64,000 bases of DNA from Pomphorhynchus laevis (Eukaryota > Acanthocephala > Palaeacanthocephala > Echinorhynchida > Pomphorhynchidae): assembly GCA_012934845.2 (NCBI GenBank), contig WNNJ02001768.1, positions 1 through 64,000 on the forward strand, in the 5' to 3' direction. Each line of letters starts with the position of its first letter. The first letter of the stretch is position 1. The position numbers and the translations under genes are program-made. Below the pieces are notes generated by a model. That model saw only the letters and a program-made list of their open reading frames with translations, searched no databases and had not been told where the DNA came from. Positions 22,264 to 34,500 of the stretch are shown one piece after another.

Positions 22264-24880
22264 GGCGAATTCCGCTAGTTTAGAATTCATTCTCCACTTT
22301 GTGCTGTCTGTGGTGTCTCTCAGTTGATAGCCGACGACCGCTAAATCTCGGCTTATCGTATCGATTCATCGCTGTCTTGACCTTTCTTTCGGTTGCTTTC
22401 CTTCCACTTTGAGATCGAACCCCATCCTTGCCCGTGTGTATTTCTCAGCGTAAAGAACATAGCCGTACTATCGTAATCGAGTTTTGCGAAACGTGTCGTT
22501 TATCGGCTCTACGCGAAATTTTTCCCTAAGATCTTAGTTCCGAATATGATCGATATGCGTAACTCCGGCAGTTTACCTAAACATTTTGGCCTTCATCGTT
22601 ACTAATCAAAGCTCTGCATGTTTGTTCATTGGCCAGCATTCGGCGCCACAGAGTTCTACGAGTCTGACTACATTTTTGTAAATTTTCGCTTTTATAGGAT
22701 TGTACAAAACCCCGATTAACGACTTTCACTTCATGCATGCTGCGTTCATTTGAGTCGTAGCCACTCTATGAAGATTGCCATCTGCTGTAATGATATATCC
22801 AAGGTATCTAAATGTTAACTTCAGAATGAGGTATCGCCCTTTGATCATGATAGTTTGTATATCATCAGTGTTTGTGGTTAGATATCCTGTTTTTCGGACG
22901 TTTAGGCTTAGATCAAACTGTTTAATGCCTTTACTGGTTCTAAAGGGCAGCTTTGTCTGCCAATAGCCGCTATAATAATATCATATCACCGTCGAAGGCA
23001 TCTTTCTGTTTAGGTCGCGTGTCACCGCGTTTATAACGAGAATAAATAGAACTGGTAAAATTGCCGATCACCGATTAACCCCTATATTGATTGCAAAATA
23101 TTTTGAACGTCCAAAAATCGTTATCAAATATAACAGCCTGATCAACTCAACAAGCTCTTTCCGGTACTTTGCGACATCTCAACGCATACCATATAACCTT
23201 GTATGAGAAGCGATCGAAATAATTCTCGAGATCAAGGAAGGCTATATGAATGTCTTGCTTTTAAGACTGTTTATCAATAAGGGGTACTGCATGAATAGCG
23301 TACAATAATACTGCAAATTTTGACAAAATCACATTGATTTATAGCCAAATCTATGATATTTCCAATCATTTCATTTATTATATTTCGAATATTTTCATGT
23401 GTGCGAGGGGAGAAGGATTGGACTATAGTTTGCGTAGTCAGTTAGGTTTCCCTTTTGTTTCCAAATAGGCACTGTTATGCTGCAACCTTAATCGATTGGT
23501 GGCTGTCTTTCCTAGACCATCTAATCAAATAGCTGCGCTAATCATATTGCAGGTTTCTAACTTTTTGACTTTCAAAGTTCGCCAGCCTGGTCGTCAGGTT
23601 TTGTCGCTTTCCGCATTTCATTTGTTGCAGCGCGTTCTCGACTTCAATCGCTGTTATGGGCAAAACAGGTCCCTTGAAAGGCAGTACATATGGAATCGGT
23701 AGATGTTCGAACTATTCGTTTGATATTTTCATGAAATAGTCACGCCATCTAACCAGAACTTTTTTCTTTAGCACAGTAGAACACCGTAATCATCATTGAT
23801 TCCGTAGACTTTATTAGTGTCTTGTATCTTTTGGTAATTTTTTCATAACGATCCTTTATATATTTCGAGATCATATTCACGAGTGTCGAGCTTCTAGTAG
23901 AACTCTTTGAACTTCTGAGCCCTTGTTATCGCAACTATCTCCTTCGCCTATCGTTTGGCTTTATTAAATTTCATCAAATGTTCTGAGTTTTGTTTACTAT
24001 AAAATCATGGTAACGATGTTTTTTTTCGGACTCTGGTTTTGACAACTTGAGTTCACATACACGGTGTCCTGTCTACTCGTGGTCTGTCAGACTTCATAGT
24101 GCTGTGCATTTCTCGTGTTGTTTAGCATTATTAACATTTTTACTCTTTGCTAAGTCTCTTTCACCATTGTTATATGCATTCAACTTATATATAAGTTGAA
24201 TGCGGTAGATAACGTTCGACTCCTTACCCATTAATTTCTATCACTTGATGTGAGATCTTCCGTTTCGCTATTGTTGGATCAGTTTAGACGGGAAGATACC
24301 CAGCGTAGCGCCAACAAGTATGTTCTGTGTGGTAATCGTATCATATGAAGTCGATTTTGTGTAGATTACTTACTTTAATCCACTATATCTGTACTAGGAT
24401 ATATTCGATTTGTGTCGAACTTTGAGCACTGCAGAAGGTGATGAGATATTATATTCCCTTTTGAAACCATATATTGCAAATGATCAAATCATGTGCATTG
24501 GAGTAATCAAGGATGCGTTTGCCATCACTGTCTTGTCTTCTAAAGCCTTTTCTGCCGTAGCACCTGTATGCTTCCTGTGTGCTTCCGACTTAGCCGCTTA
24601 AGTCACAGGAAATAACAATCACTTCCGCCGATTTTTCGTCTATCAGCGCTCAAAATTCGGACGTCGTACAGATGAACTTCGACGATGCTATCTTGGAAAC
24701 GGGCAGAGTATATAATACCGACACCGTATTTTGTCCTTGGTGTTTCGTAATAAAAGCACTTCGAAGCATGACTAATGCATTTTGATTTGTACCCCACTAA
24801 TTAGTTTCTTGTACTGCACAGACACAAATGCATTATCGTTTCAGAGCTTTGGCGATTTTAAAGGATCGTCTTTTCAACAA
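22264..24880 (-). mobile_element. Second RTE-family LINE (BovB-like), strongly decayed
   Basis: Read on the minus strand. Endonuclease block at 24,797-24,603 with FYYETPRTKYGVGIIYSARF and QDSIVEVHLYD. Reverse-transcriptase block near 23,290-23,110 with IHIAFLDLENYFDRFSY and VIWYALR. C-terminal block at 22,935-22,270 with LTFRYLGYIITADGNLH, AACMK, and later RYDKPRFSGRRLS. These phrases are typical of RTE elements (compare FKYLGSTI, AFLDLEKAFDRVPHE). Stops and shifts are frequent throughout. The 3' end touches the (TAA)n tail of the CR1-type element, so the two lie tail to tail. Confidence 0.8.
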
Positions 24881-24944
24881 TCGACGTTAAATATTGCCAC
24901 ATTAATATTTGCTAATTTTGTTTTTCAGCTTACTTGGTTTTTTT

Positions 24945-27165
24945 AAAGGATTTATTTTAACGTGGCAAATGCGTGCCAGCGCACGCTTACATGACCACAA
25001 CAAAACAAAACTGTGAATCAGGTGTCGAGAAGGTGTGAACGGAGGAGGTGTTTGAATGTGATAAAGGAGGGAGCGCGGCGGACGTCGAGAGGGAGTTGAT
25101 TCCAGGCGAGTGAGGCGGCGACGAGGAAGGATCGGAGACCGTAGTTGTTGGAGTAATTAGGAACGTGGAGTAAGAGGGTATGACAGGAACGAAGTGATAG
25201 CGAGGTGGGGCGAGTATCGTCTAAGAAAGGAAGGTTGATGAACGATGGGGAGCCGACAGCGATGAGACGAAAAGTAACGAGAAGGCGGAGTTTGATGCGG
25301 ATGTGGATGGTGGGCCAGGAGAGTTGGGCAAAATATGTGGATGTGTGGTCGAAGCGACGGAGACGAAAGAGCACTCGAACGGCGGTGTTGATTATTCGTT
25401 GTAGGGGTAGGATGATGGATTTTGGAGAATTGGCGAAAAGGCTAAGGCAGTAATCGATTTTAGGGAAAATAAGCGATGAAAGAAGAGACATACAAGAACG
25501 GAAGTCGATAAGGGGGCGGATACGGCGGATGTCACAAAGAATTAAGTTAGACGAGCGGACCTTGTCACGGACGAAGGGTTTAAGGGAAAGGTGATCATCG
25601 AAATGGAAGCCTAAGAAAGTGAGATTGTGGACTATAGGGATGATCGATGAGGCAAAAGATACAATGGGAGGAGATATGCTTGGTTTACGGGGAAGGATCC
25701 ACATTATTTTGGACTTTTCGGCGTTTAGAACGAGATGGAGATTGGAGAGACGTTTGTAGATAGAAGAAAGACAGTTGGAGGCAGAAATGCCGATATCGTG
25801 TATGCGATGTGCGGGTGCATGAGCGTAGATTAGAATGTCATCGGCGTATTGCATGACGTTAAAGGAGTAAGGTTTGATAAAGGGAGAGAGATCGCCAAGC
25901 AAAAGAGAGAAAAGCAGGCGACCTAGGACTGAACCTTGTGGATCCCCGCAAAAAATAGGGATGGGAGTGGAGGATGATGAATTAGAACAGACGCGAAAGG
26001 AACGGTCGGATAGATATGAGGCGAACCAAGCTACGGAGGAGGAAGAAAAGCCGTAATCATAACGAAGGCGAGAAAGGAGGACGGAGTGGTCGACAATGTC
26101 GAATGCGGAGGAGAGGTCGAGGGAGATGAGAACACTATATAGAGCCTTGTCTCGAGAAATGAGTAAGTCGTTGTACACTTTTATGCATGCGATTTCTGTC
26201 GAGTGATTAGAGCGGAAAGCGGATTGGAAAGGAGGGTACAGATTGGATGAGGAGAGATAAGCGTTGATTTGTATTAAGATGAGGTGTACTAAGAGCTTTG
26301 AAATAGTAGGGAGTAGTGAAATGGGGCGATAGCTAGAAGGAAGGGAGGGGTCGAGCGATTGTTTCTTAAGGAGGGGACGAACGATTGCGGATTTCCAGTG
26401 TGAAGGGAAGATACGACTGCGGATGGAAGAGTTAAACAAGGTTGTGAGAAATGGGGATATCGATGAGCATATAGATTTTAATATGTGGGTAGGCAGGGGA
26501 TCGGCAGGTGAGGTTTTGTTGGGCAAGGACATGAGGACAGATGATACTTCTGTAGGGTGATACAGGGAGAAGATGAAAGAGTTCCGGAAAGATGAGAGTA
26601 GACTGGGCAGTGTGGGATAGGATGGAGACCGGGGTGTGAGAGAGCAGCGTGGATACTTTAGTCTGGAGAAATGACGAATAATCATTAGCATTGATGTTGC
26701 AAGGCGTAGAGGAACGAGCCAGGATTGAGTTAAAAGTATGCCAGAGAGTCTTAGAGTTGAATGAAGTGATGATTTTATGCTGCCAGAAGGAGTTGCATTT
26801 GGTACGTAGTAGGTGGAGATGAGACCGGCGAAGAGCAAGATAGGAATCACGGAAAGACGGAGTGATCGAGCGGAAATCGCGTCTGAGAGAGCGGTGATAG
26901 ACTCGAAAAGCATGGCGGAGTCGACGCTTTGAGAGTAGGCATTGGATGTCAAACCATGGGGCACGGTGCAAGCGACGGTGTGGGTGAGACTTGAAGGGCA
27001 AGAGAATATCGAGAGTGGATGTGAGTTCAGAGTCGAAAAGAAAGGCGAGATTGTGAGGAGATGAATATGTTATTGTGGGTAATGATAGAGACGATTTGAG
27101 TAAGGCAGAGCGGAGAAGGGAGAGGTCAAGATTTCTCCAAGGGCGACGTAGGAGCGGCTGTGGTT
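24945..27165 (-). mobile_element. L2-like LINE, 5' truncated, long open frame
   Basis: The reverse-transcriptase and C-terminal part is open for 648 codons (26,964-25,018). The preceding part (from about 27,150, with RAPWFDIQCLLSKRRLRHAF) is in another frame, so one frameshift lies between about 26,600 and 26,430. Boxes: SSYRPISLLPTISKLL, AFRSNHSTEIACIKVYNDL, SLDLSSAFDIVDHSVL, GDPQGSVLG, MQYADDILIYA (near 25,840), FLGFHFDDHLSLKPFVRDK and a FKHLLRSHLLDT end. The endonuclease is absent. The 3' UTR (24,950-25,017) has the GGCACGCATTTGCCAC motif. GC content is far above the surroundings. Confidence 0.85.
25018..26964 (-). CDS. LINE reverse transcriptase, C-terminal part of ORF2
   Basis: The 648-codon frame covers the end of the linker, the full reverse-transcriptase core with YADD, thumb and C-terminal domain. 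In this clade ORF2 nicks the target and primes cDNA synthesis on it. Here the endonuclease is missing, so the copy cannot be autonomous. The first ~120 residues of the frame are a shadow of the true frame, which is the overlapping one at 27,001-26,432. YADD is intact, although the GDPQGSVLGRLL box differs slightly from the usual [12 protein letters not shown]. Confidence 0.8.
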   Translation of the reverse strand: MPHGLTSNAYSQSVDSAMLFESITALSDAISARSLRLSVIPILLFAGLISTYYVPNATPSGSIKSSLHSTLRLSGILLTQSWLVPLRLATSMLMIIRHFSRLKYPRCSLTPRSPSYPTLPSLLSSFRNSFIFSLYHPTEVSSVLMSLPNKTSPADPLPTHILKSICSSISPFLTTLFNSSIRSRIFPSHWKSAIVRPLLKKQSLDPSLPSSYRPISLLPTISKLLVHLILIQINAYLSSSNLYPPFQSAFRSNHSTEIACIKVYNDLLISRDKALYSVLISLDLSSAFDIVDHSVLLSRLRYDYGFSSSSVAWFASYLSDRSFRVCSNSSSSTPIPIFCGDPQGSVLGRLLFSLLLGDLSPFIKPYSFNVMQYADDILIYAHAPAHRIHDIGISASNCLSSIYKRLSNLHLVLNAEKSKIMWILPRKPSISPPIVSFASSIIPIVHNLTFLGFHFDDHLSLKPFVRDKVRSSNLILCDIRRIRPLIDFRSCMSLLSSLIFPKIDYCLSLFANSPKSIILPLQRIINTAVRVLFRLRRFDHTSTYFAQLSWPTIHIRIKLRLLVTFRLIAVGSPSFINLPFLDDTRPTSLSLRSCHTLLLHVPNYSNNYGLRSFLVAASLAWNQLPLDVRRAPSFITFKHLLRSHLLDT

Positions 27166-27181
27166 GCTCCCACAGCCGCTC
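27152..27181. repeat. Perfect 12-bp hairpin
   Basis: GAGCGGCTGTGG, a 6-nt loop, then CCACAGCCGCTC. It sits at the 5' truncation point of the L2-like LINE in a short GC-rich patch (27,150-27,270). Confidence 0.85.
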
Positions 27182-27284
27182 TTACTGTAAGGGCACTCAT
27201 TGATTTGTCAGTTTTACCGGGCCACATCTGAGTGCGTCGCTTCCTGGGGACGCCGTAGTCCTGTTAATGTATTTGTTGTCTTAG

Positions 27285-28566
27285 CATTTATAGAACAACT
27301 TGCTATAGTTTATAGTTTAATTAATACATTACGACAAAACTAAAGACCGAATATATCCAACAAAATTTTTACATTTTACTAACCCTACATTGTCATAATG
27401 TTAAGATTATTGATTATTCAGGAAATTCCATAATTTCTTATAAAATATTAAATTGTATAATTTATACGGTTTGAAAAATATTTGAGCAAGTTTTAACAAT
27501 TGAAAAAATAAACCCTTGAAGAGTTTCTGGCGAATTCTTTCCCACAGAATTCTTTCCAATACATGTATATGATGAAAACATCAAATAAAAATCCAGTTAG
27601 GCTTAATATTTGCATACCACCCACAATGCAAAGATCTAAATTATAAAAAGAAATTTCCAAAGAAAGAGATGAATTCATAAAATACTTATAACAGAGAAGT
27701 TTTTGCTCATTCGAGATAACGCAAAATAACGCTAATAACCGGAATAGAAAGTAATTTTATGTTATCATTCAAAGTAGCATGCTATAAGTGTATCACTGAA
27801 TATTACAACATTAATATAGTCACATATTAATTAATATGTGGCTATATCAATCAAAATTATTACGATAACAAATTGAAAATAAAATTTAAGTGGATAATTT
27901 GTCGATTAATATAATATTTTATAAAAATCTTGATTTTGCATTTTATTAATTACATGCTTAGTAAATAATTTTTTACAAATGATTTAAAGTGTATCTTATT
28001 GCGCCATATTACTATACAATTTCAATTTTTTTCGATCTTAACACTAAATTATATAACCCCATTTATATAGAATATATTATGTTCGCTTTGTTGGATAAAA
28101 ATATGTCGATTTTTCTCTCAGAAGTTATTAATGCATGAGTACATCTTACATTAGAGCATTTTCTCATTTACACTTATTAATCTCACGATGTTTTGCTCTG
28201 TCTTTGTATCTTTGTGATGTATTTTATATTCAGTTCGATTGCGTAATATCGATAAAATTTCCTGTCTTCACAATCTGAATTTTTATTATTCTATTTGTAT
28301 TTAGTAACTGCAAAGTGTATTATGTAAATCCATCTACAGAGGAACTTGTATATTTTTGATCTGCATGAAAAATATTTAATGCCTTAATTTAGAATCTCTC
28401 TGAAGCAGTTTAAAGAATAACTTTTACTGACGTGCAAATATATTGCACATTATCTTCAAAATATAGAAACGAAATCGATTTCCATAGCATTCAAACAAAT
28501 TAACTATTTGTAGAAAACATTTCTACGAAGCATCGAGTTTTCTGACATAGTTTTGTAAATCTGGAT
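27285..28566. other. AT-rich stretch upstream of the UNC79 start
   Basis: No repeat or gene recognised. The UNC79 promoter and 5' UTR may lie here, but no promoter element can be supported from sequence alone. Confidence 0.4.
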
Positions 28567-28582
28567 ATGGAGGCTGCATCAT
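28567..28582 (+). CDS. unc79: UNC79 exon 1 (start codon)
   Basis: ATG GAG GCT GCA TCA T followed by the donor GTAAGA. With exon 2 it gives MEAASFNAKLQSF, which lines up with the insect MGTRTAAFQAKLRSL and human MSTKAEQFASKIRYL starts. It is only 16 coding bases, so support comes from position, phase and start similarity. Confidence 0.7.
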
Positions 28583-31500
28583 GTAAGAATTAATTGATTT
28601 TTATTGTAAACTGATATTTTAATCAGTTTTTCCAGACTGATTTAAAGAATAATAAATTTTAAACATTCTACGTTTATATTACGATTTCAAATTTATTTGA
28701 ACTCAAATTTATTTTAGAATCTAAAGACAATCATTTACTTGTGGTTTTGGCTGCAAAATGAAATGCAATTTAAAAAACCAAATTGGAAATTAATTTTAAA
28801 GTATTTAATTTTAACGTATACAGTATAAATATTCGCTTTAATTAAATTAATAGTGATGCATGTATCATTTATCAATAAACACGTCTTCTTCAGCACAAGC
28901 AATCATCACTAAAATTAATAAACTATAATTAATATTTAAATAATGCATTATTAATTGTTAAATGCACATTACATCGTATTCACATAAGATATTTGTAAAT
29001 GCATAATCAATTTTTATTTTAACAAATTCTTTAACTGAGTCTGGATATTTTGTAAATACTAAAAAATATCATTTTATTATTTTGTATAAATAATAAAAAA
29101 TAAATAATTTTAATCATAAGGTTTTAAATTTATGTAAAGTAATAATTAAAAAGTAGAAAAATCAATTTTTATTTAATTCATAAAAATTGACTTTTATAAC
29201 AAAACATAGCAATTCCTAACATAAATCGAAACCTGATAACATAGCAGTTCATTCTGATGATCTCTGATTCTTCTTCTGATACATCGTCTGTTATTTATTA
29301 GTCAATTCATAGAAATTGATTTAAAAATTGATTAATACGATAAATAATTGATAACAAAATAGATTAAGACGCAGATTATACGTAGATTAAGAAATTCGCA
29401 GAAGACGTAGATTCAAGCATGTATGACTCAGATAGAGTTGCTCAGGTTTTTTCTTTAACTTAGTTTGTTTTTCTCATTGACGATGGTGCTGTAATTTAAG
29501 AAAATCTTTATTTATTTATTCTTTTTGAAAATACAAGTTAAATTGTGAATAAATATAATCTTTACATATAGATCATACTTTCGTTGTCTTTCAGGTGATG
29601 TCTACGAGTTGCATTTCTCTTCATTATCTCCAATTAACTTAAAATTTAATTTCACTTTTGTTTTAATGGTAAATCAAATTTTATAAGAAAAATAATTTTA
29701 TTAGAAATTATTAGATTTGTAATATATTATTACAAATCAGATCAGTTAGCTGATCTGAATTGTTTTACTGACAAGTTATTATTGATCTGCGAACTTTGTT
29801 TTCGGGTTATATAATCTCTGTCAGAAATACAGAAATTATGTATTATTGATACTACATTATTTTCTGCTAATTTTCAAGCAAGTTTGATGATTTTTTTCTA
29901 TTTCTTATAATGGAGAAGTATAAATCAACAAAATATCAATTAAAATAAATTAAAATTATTACGCGAAAAATATTTTACGAATGAATAATATACTTTGTAT
30001 TAGAAAAAGTATACTAAATAATCAAATTTCATCAGAGGAAATACGTCATTAGCACGTGTTTGGCTTCGTTGCTATGTTGGGTCGAGTAAAAGGGGCCAAA
30101 ATCTGATAGCATATTAGTTCCTTCTGATTACCTCATATTATACATCGTCTGATATTTATTAGTCAATTCATAAAAATTGAATTTTGTTTTGAATTTTAAT
30201 TTTAAATTTTAACTTTATATAAATTATACAAAATATAATATAATTATTTATTATATCTTTATTTTTTATTTATATATAGTATAAAATACACAGACTCAGT
30301 TATTTAATCTGATTTGATTAAATTACATAAAATATTTATTTCAATTATATTGAATTATATTATATTATATTATATAAATTTATTATTTAATTAATTATCT
30401 TTATTTTTATTTATATATAGTATAAAATACGTAAACTCAGTTAGATGATCTGTTCTATTGACAAGTTATTATTGATTTGTGGACTTTGTTTTCCTGTTAA
30501 TACTGAAACTGAATTTTGTAGTTAGAAACTGAATTTCTAACAGCAGTTAGAAATAATTTCTAACAGTAGTTATACAGTTTTTTATACATTATTATTTTTC
30601 TGCTAATTTTCAAGCAAGTTTATAACACTATTTTTATATCATAACAATCGACTTTAATTTTAAATTTTAATTTTAAATGTTTACTTTGTATAAACATAAA
30701 TTATATTAAATCTTAAATAATTATTTATTATTTATCTTTATTTATATTTATATATCGTATAAAATACATAGAATCAGTTTCTGATCTGATTTATTTATTG
30801 AGTTATAAATAAAATACGATGTATCATAATTAAGAATTAGGCAATCAAGAATTCAAATTTCTTAAATAATATCTTATAAACAATTATCAGATTTTTTACA
30901 CAACCAAGTTTAAGATAAATCAGCAAAAGAGTAATTATCGAAAGACCAAATTAAATCCTTTGAGTTTACTGGCAACCTCAAGTAAAAATGATTTTTCTAT
31001 TCGTGTTCTTTCGAATTAATATGATATAACCTGTACAAATCATTCGAATAAATTTCAAATTTGTACATAACGAATGTACAAATTCTAGCGAAAATTCTTG
31101 AAATGTGCTTTTTCATGAGAATTGTGAACACTTTTAATAATTTTATTGTACTTAATCAATTTATTTCCGTGCTGGTGGTACCATTCGTTCTGTACAGTGC
31201 GATCATTCGTTCTGTACTGAAAAATAGATATTCACTACTTATTAATATTCTGCTTAAATTACATTCGTGTGCCATCTAATCTTATGCCTAGGCATAATAA
31301 ATTATGCACACGAGAAAAATTTCTCGTCTGTATAATTTATTATGCCCAAACATATAATTTATTAGAATTTACTGATTTACATAAACTATTGAAAATTCGT
31401 CTTACAAGAGAAAGAATATGTAGCTAAAGTTCATATCACTATGTGATGTGTTTCTTTAAGATGCTAGAGATTATATATCTTTACAACATGCAGCTTTTTT

Positions 31501-34500
31501 GTCGAATCTATTTCATAATCGTTGATCATAAACATTCTCTTCATAGTTAAAGGAAATTTAAAAATTACATTTTTTATTAAATAAAGTATTTTGTCGCCCT
31601 TTTTCAAAATGTGCTCCTTGGAAGCATTTTTTGAAATTTACTTTGATCCATTTGTTTATTTTAATTAATTTTTAAATACTGATTGTCACTCGTAAAAGAT
31701 AAATGGTTTTATTAATATATAAAGGAAATATTTATTCAAAATGAATATTTTAATATTTAAAAAAACTATAAATATTAAAAGTATATTATAATATTTATTT
31801 CATAATATATTAAATTAAAATTATATCAATATTATGATATTGATATATTATATTAATATAATATATTATATTAAAGTGTATTATATTATTAAAAAATATA
31901 AGTTAAATTGATGATTGATTATTACACTATTTTTATTATTTAATAATTATATTATATATTAAATTTAAAATTATCATTTAATATTTGATTTCAATATTTA
32001 TAAGCTATTTAAATATTGGTATTAATATTTAGATATAGATTTTACTATCAATTTTTATTTAATTACCAAATATTCTTCGTGATAATTGTTTTTCATAATT
32101 TTATTTTTACAGTCAATGCTAAGCTTCAATCTTTCGTTGAATGTATACGGAACATCACGCCCGGATCTTTACTTGGAATATTAGGTTCAGATTTCATAAG
32201 CCATATACAATCATTTTCCCGTCTGCTTTTAAGGTAAATATCAGAAGTTGTAAAATAAAATAAAAAATGACATGGTTTTATCTGTAAAAAGCTATTATTA
32301 TAGAATCGTGACTTAGAATAAAACAAATGACATACACTTGTGTATGGATATTCTCAGTTCAATCATAATAAGACAAGAGTTCATATGAATATATCAAAAT
32401 TGTTTAAATAAATCATATTTATAGAGAATTATTAAAGCTGGATCAAAGAAAATAGGATTTTTTGATATTTCGCTAACTTCTGTTATCATCTTCAGAAAAT
32501 TACAGGTAATTAAGGTAATTTTCTGAAGATGCTAACAGAAGTTAGCGAAATATCAAAAAAAAATATTTTCTTCGATCCAGCTCCAATCTATTGGCCACAT
32601 CATTTGTAGTTATACTATGATTGTGCAGTTAACGCTATGATTTTTCAAATTTGAACTTATCGTTACAAAAGAAATAAGTTCATAAATTGAAGCGGTTTGG
32701 CCATCAGTTGACTCGTCAATTGAATATGTTCTCTCATGCTGGTTACATTAATAGTAATCTTCATTCCAATTCGTTATGATGGGATTGATTCATCTGCGAT
32801 TTAGATTAAAAAATCGCTCAATTAATTGTAATATTTTTAAAACCCCTATTTTAAAGAAAAATCAATGAGACAAAAATATAGTAAGACGTAACATACGAAT
32901 TTTATGCAAGTTGTTTTAACGTCAATATATATTTAATGATATTGTATTTAAACAAAGTCCTTAAACTCGTTTCACCAAACTCGTCAGATGTCAATTTATT
33001 CAGAAATAAACTCATATTAAAGTGCTCGTATAAATACATGCATAAATAGAAATTAAAAGAAGCGATTGATCTTTCTCATACAATGTGCAGAAATGTTCAT
33101 TTCAAATGAAGTAATTAACTAAGATAATTTATTAATTCGTTTATGCCTCTCGGCTATGGATAAATCATCGACAAAAAATAATATAGCGTCAAGAAATACG
33201 TGTTTATATACTCGACACTAAATGTGATCATCTTAATGGGTTATTATATGTTATCAAATATATGTTTTATGTTAAAAATTTCTCAACAACAACTTTAAAG
33301 CTTTTTTATAATAGCGGAATGTAGCGCATTGTTACCAACAAGAATAAATAAAATCATTATTTGATAAAAAATACTATTATCTTTTAAGAATAATAATTGT
33401 TATATACTTTTTGATTCTGATTATTTCTCCTAAGAACTATTCGCATTTCATACCAGAAGACTTTATCTAAAAAATACTATCGAAACAGATAAACTATATT
33501 ATTTTTTGAATCAATCAAATCGAATATCCGTATTTAATATAATTATAAAATTAAAAAAATAAATAATGATGTAGCAATTTATTGAAGCCACTTCACCTTT
33601 CGGCTTGGGTGTATAACAAGATTATAAAGGAATATAAAGTAATTACAGAAAAAATCATACGTAATCCAAATAAAACGAGCATTATTTTTCTTTCTTATTT
33701 CTTGATCTAGATAAATTTCATTGATTGGCTCAATTGATTGTGTGTGACACAGGTATGCGTCGTTAGGCGAAATAAGCATACCCCACCTCAGCGTGTCTAT
33801 TGTTTTTAAAGATAAGCATAACAAATAAGCACAGGAAAATACATGTAAGAGTGATAAACATGCTGTTTTGCAAAAACAATTCAGGTGTGATTCTTCCTTT
33901 TTATTTGGGGTAATATCCGTCAAGTGATGCTCTTCAGTTTAAAGTGCGCTTACTTGCGAGTGGGCTACGCCAAACTGTTTGAAGAAAAGTAAAATTCTAA
34001 TAGATATAAGTCTGGTAGTGACTTATACGTCACTGCCAGTCATCATCTATATACGTCTGCCAGTCCTCATCTTCATCTGTTAGTGGGAGGTATCTGGCTG
34101 GCACTGATGAGTCATTGTAATGACGAAACAGTACTTAGTACTGTTATCGTTGTTCTTCTCCGTCTGGCTTGAATAATTAGTAACGTAATTAACGCGGAAT
34201 AATGTCATGCTCTCTTGCGAAAATTCATAAAAAAGTTAGCAGATATAAATGAGACCTGCGCTGTCATATGTCAGCGCTTTTGCTAATGATTTTATTTTGT
34301 GAAGAAGTAATGCTGTTTAGTACTCTAAACATCATTACTAAAGATAATGAAGAATTAATTAATAAAGATGTGTATAAAGAACTTACTAAATTAAAGGATA
34401 ACTATATAATAACAACTATTGATAAAGCTAGTAATAACTTTGTCTTCATATGCAAAAAGCTTTATTATGATATACTAATAAAAGAGGTTAATTCTAATGA

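Noticed and set aside
32016-32112. Upstream extension of the exon 2 frame (MVLIFRYRF...) as the UNC79 start
   Set aside because: This AT-rich part is the intron and polypyrimidine tract; the tiny exon at 28,567 gives the expected start and phase.
33579-33923. 114-codon minus-strand frame as a gene
   Set aside because: No recognisable motif, no splice or regulatory support, and composition like the AT-rich surroundings.
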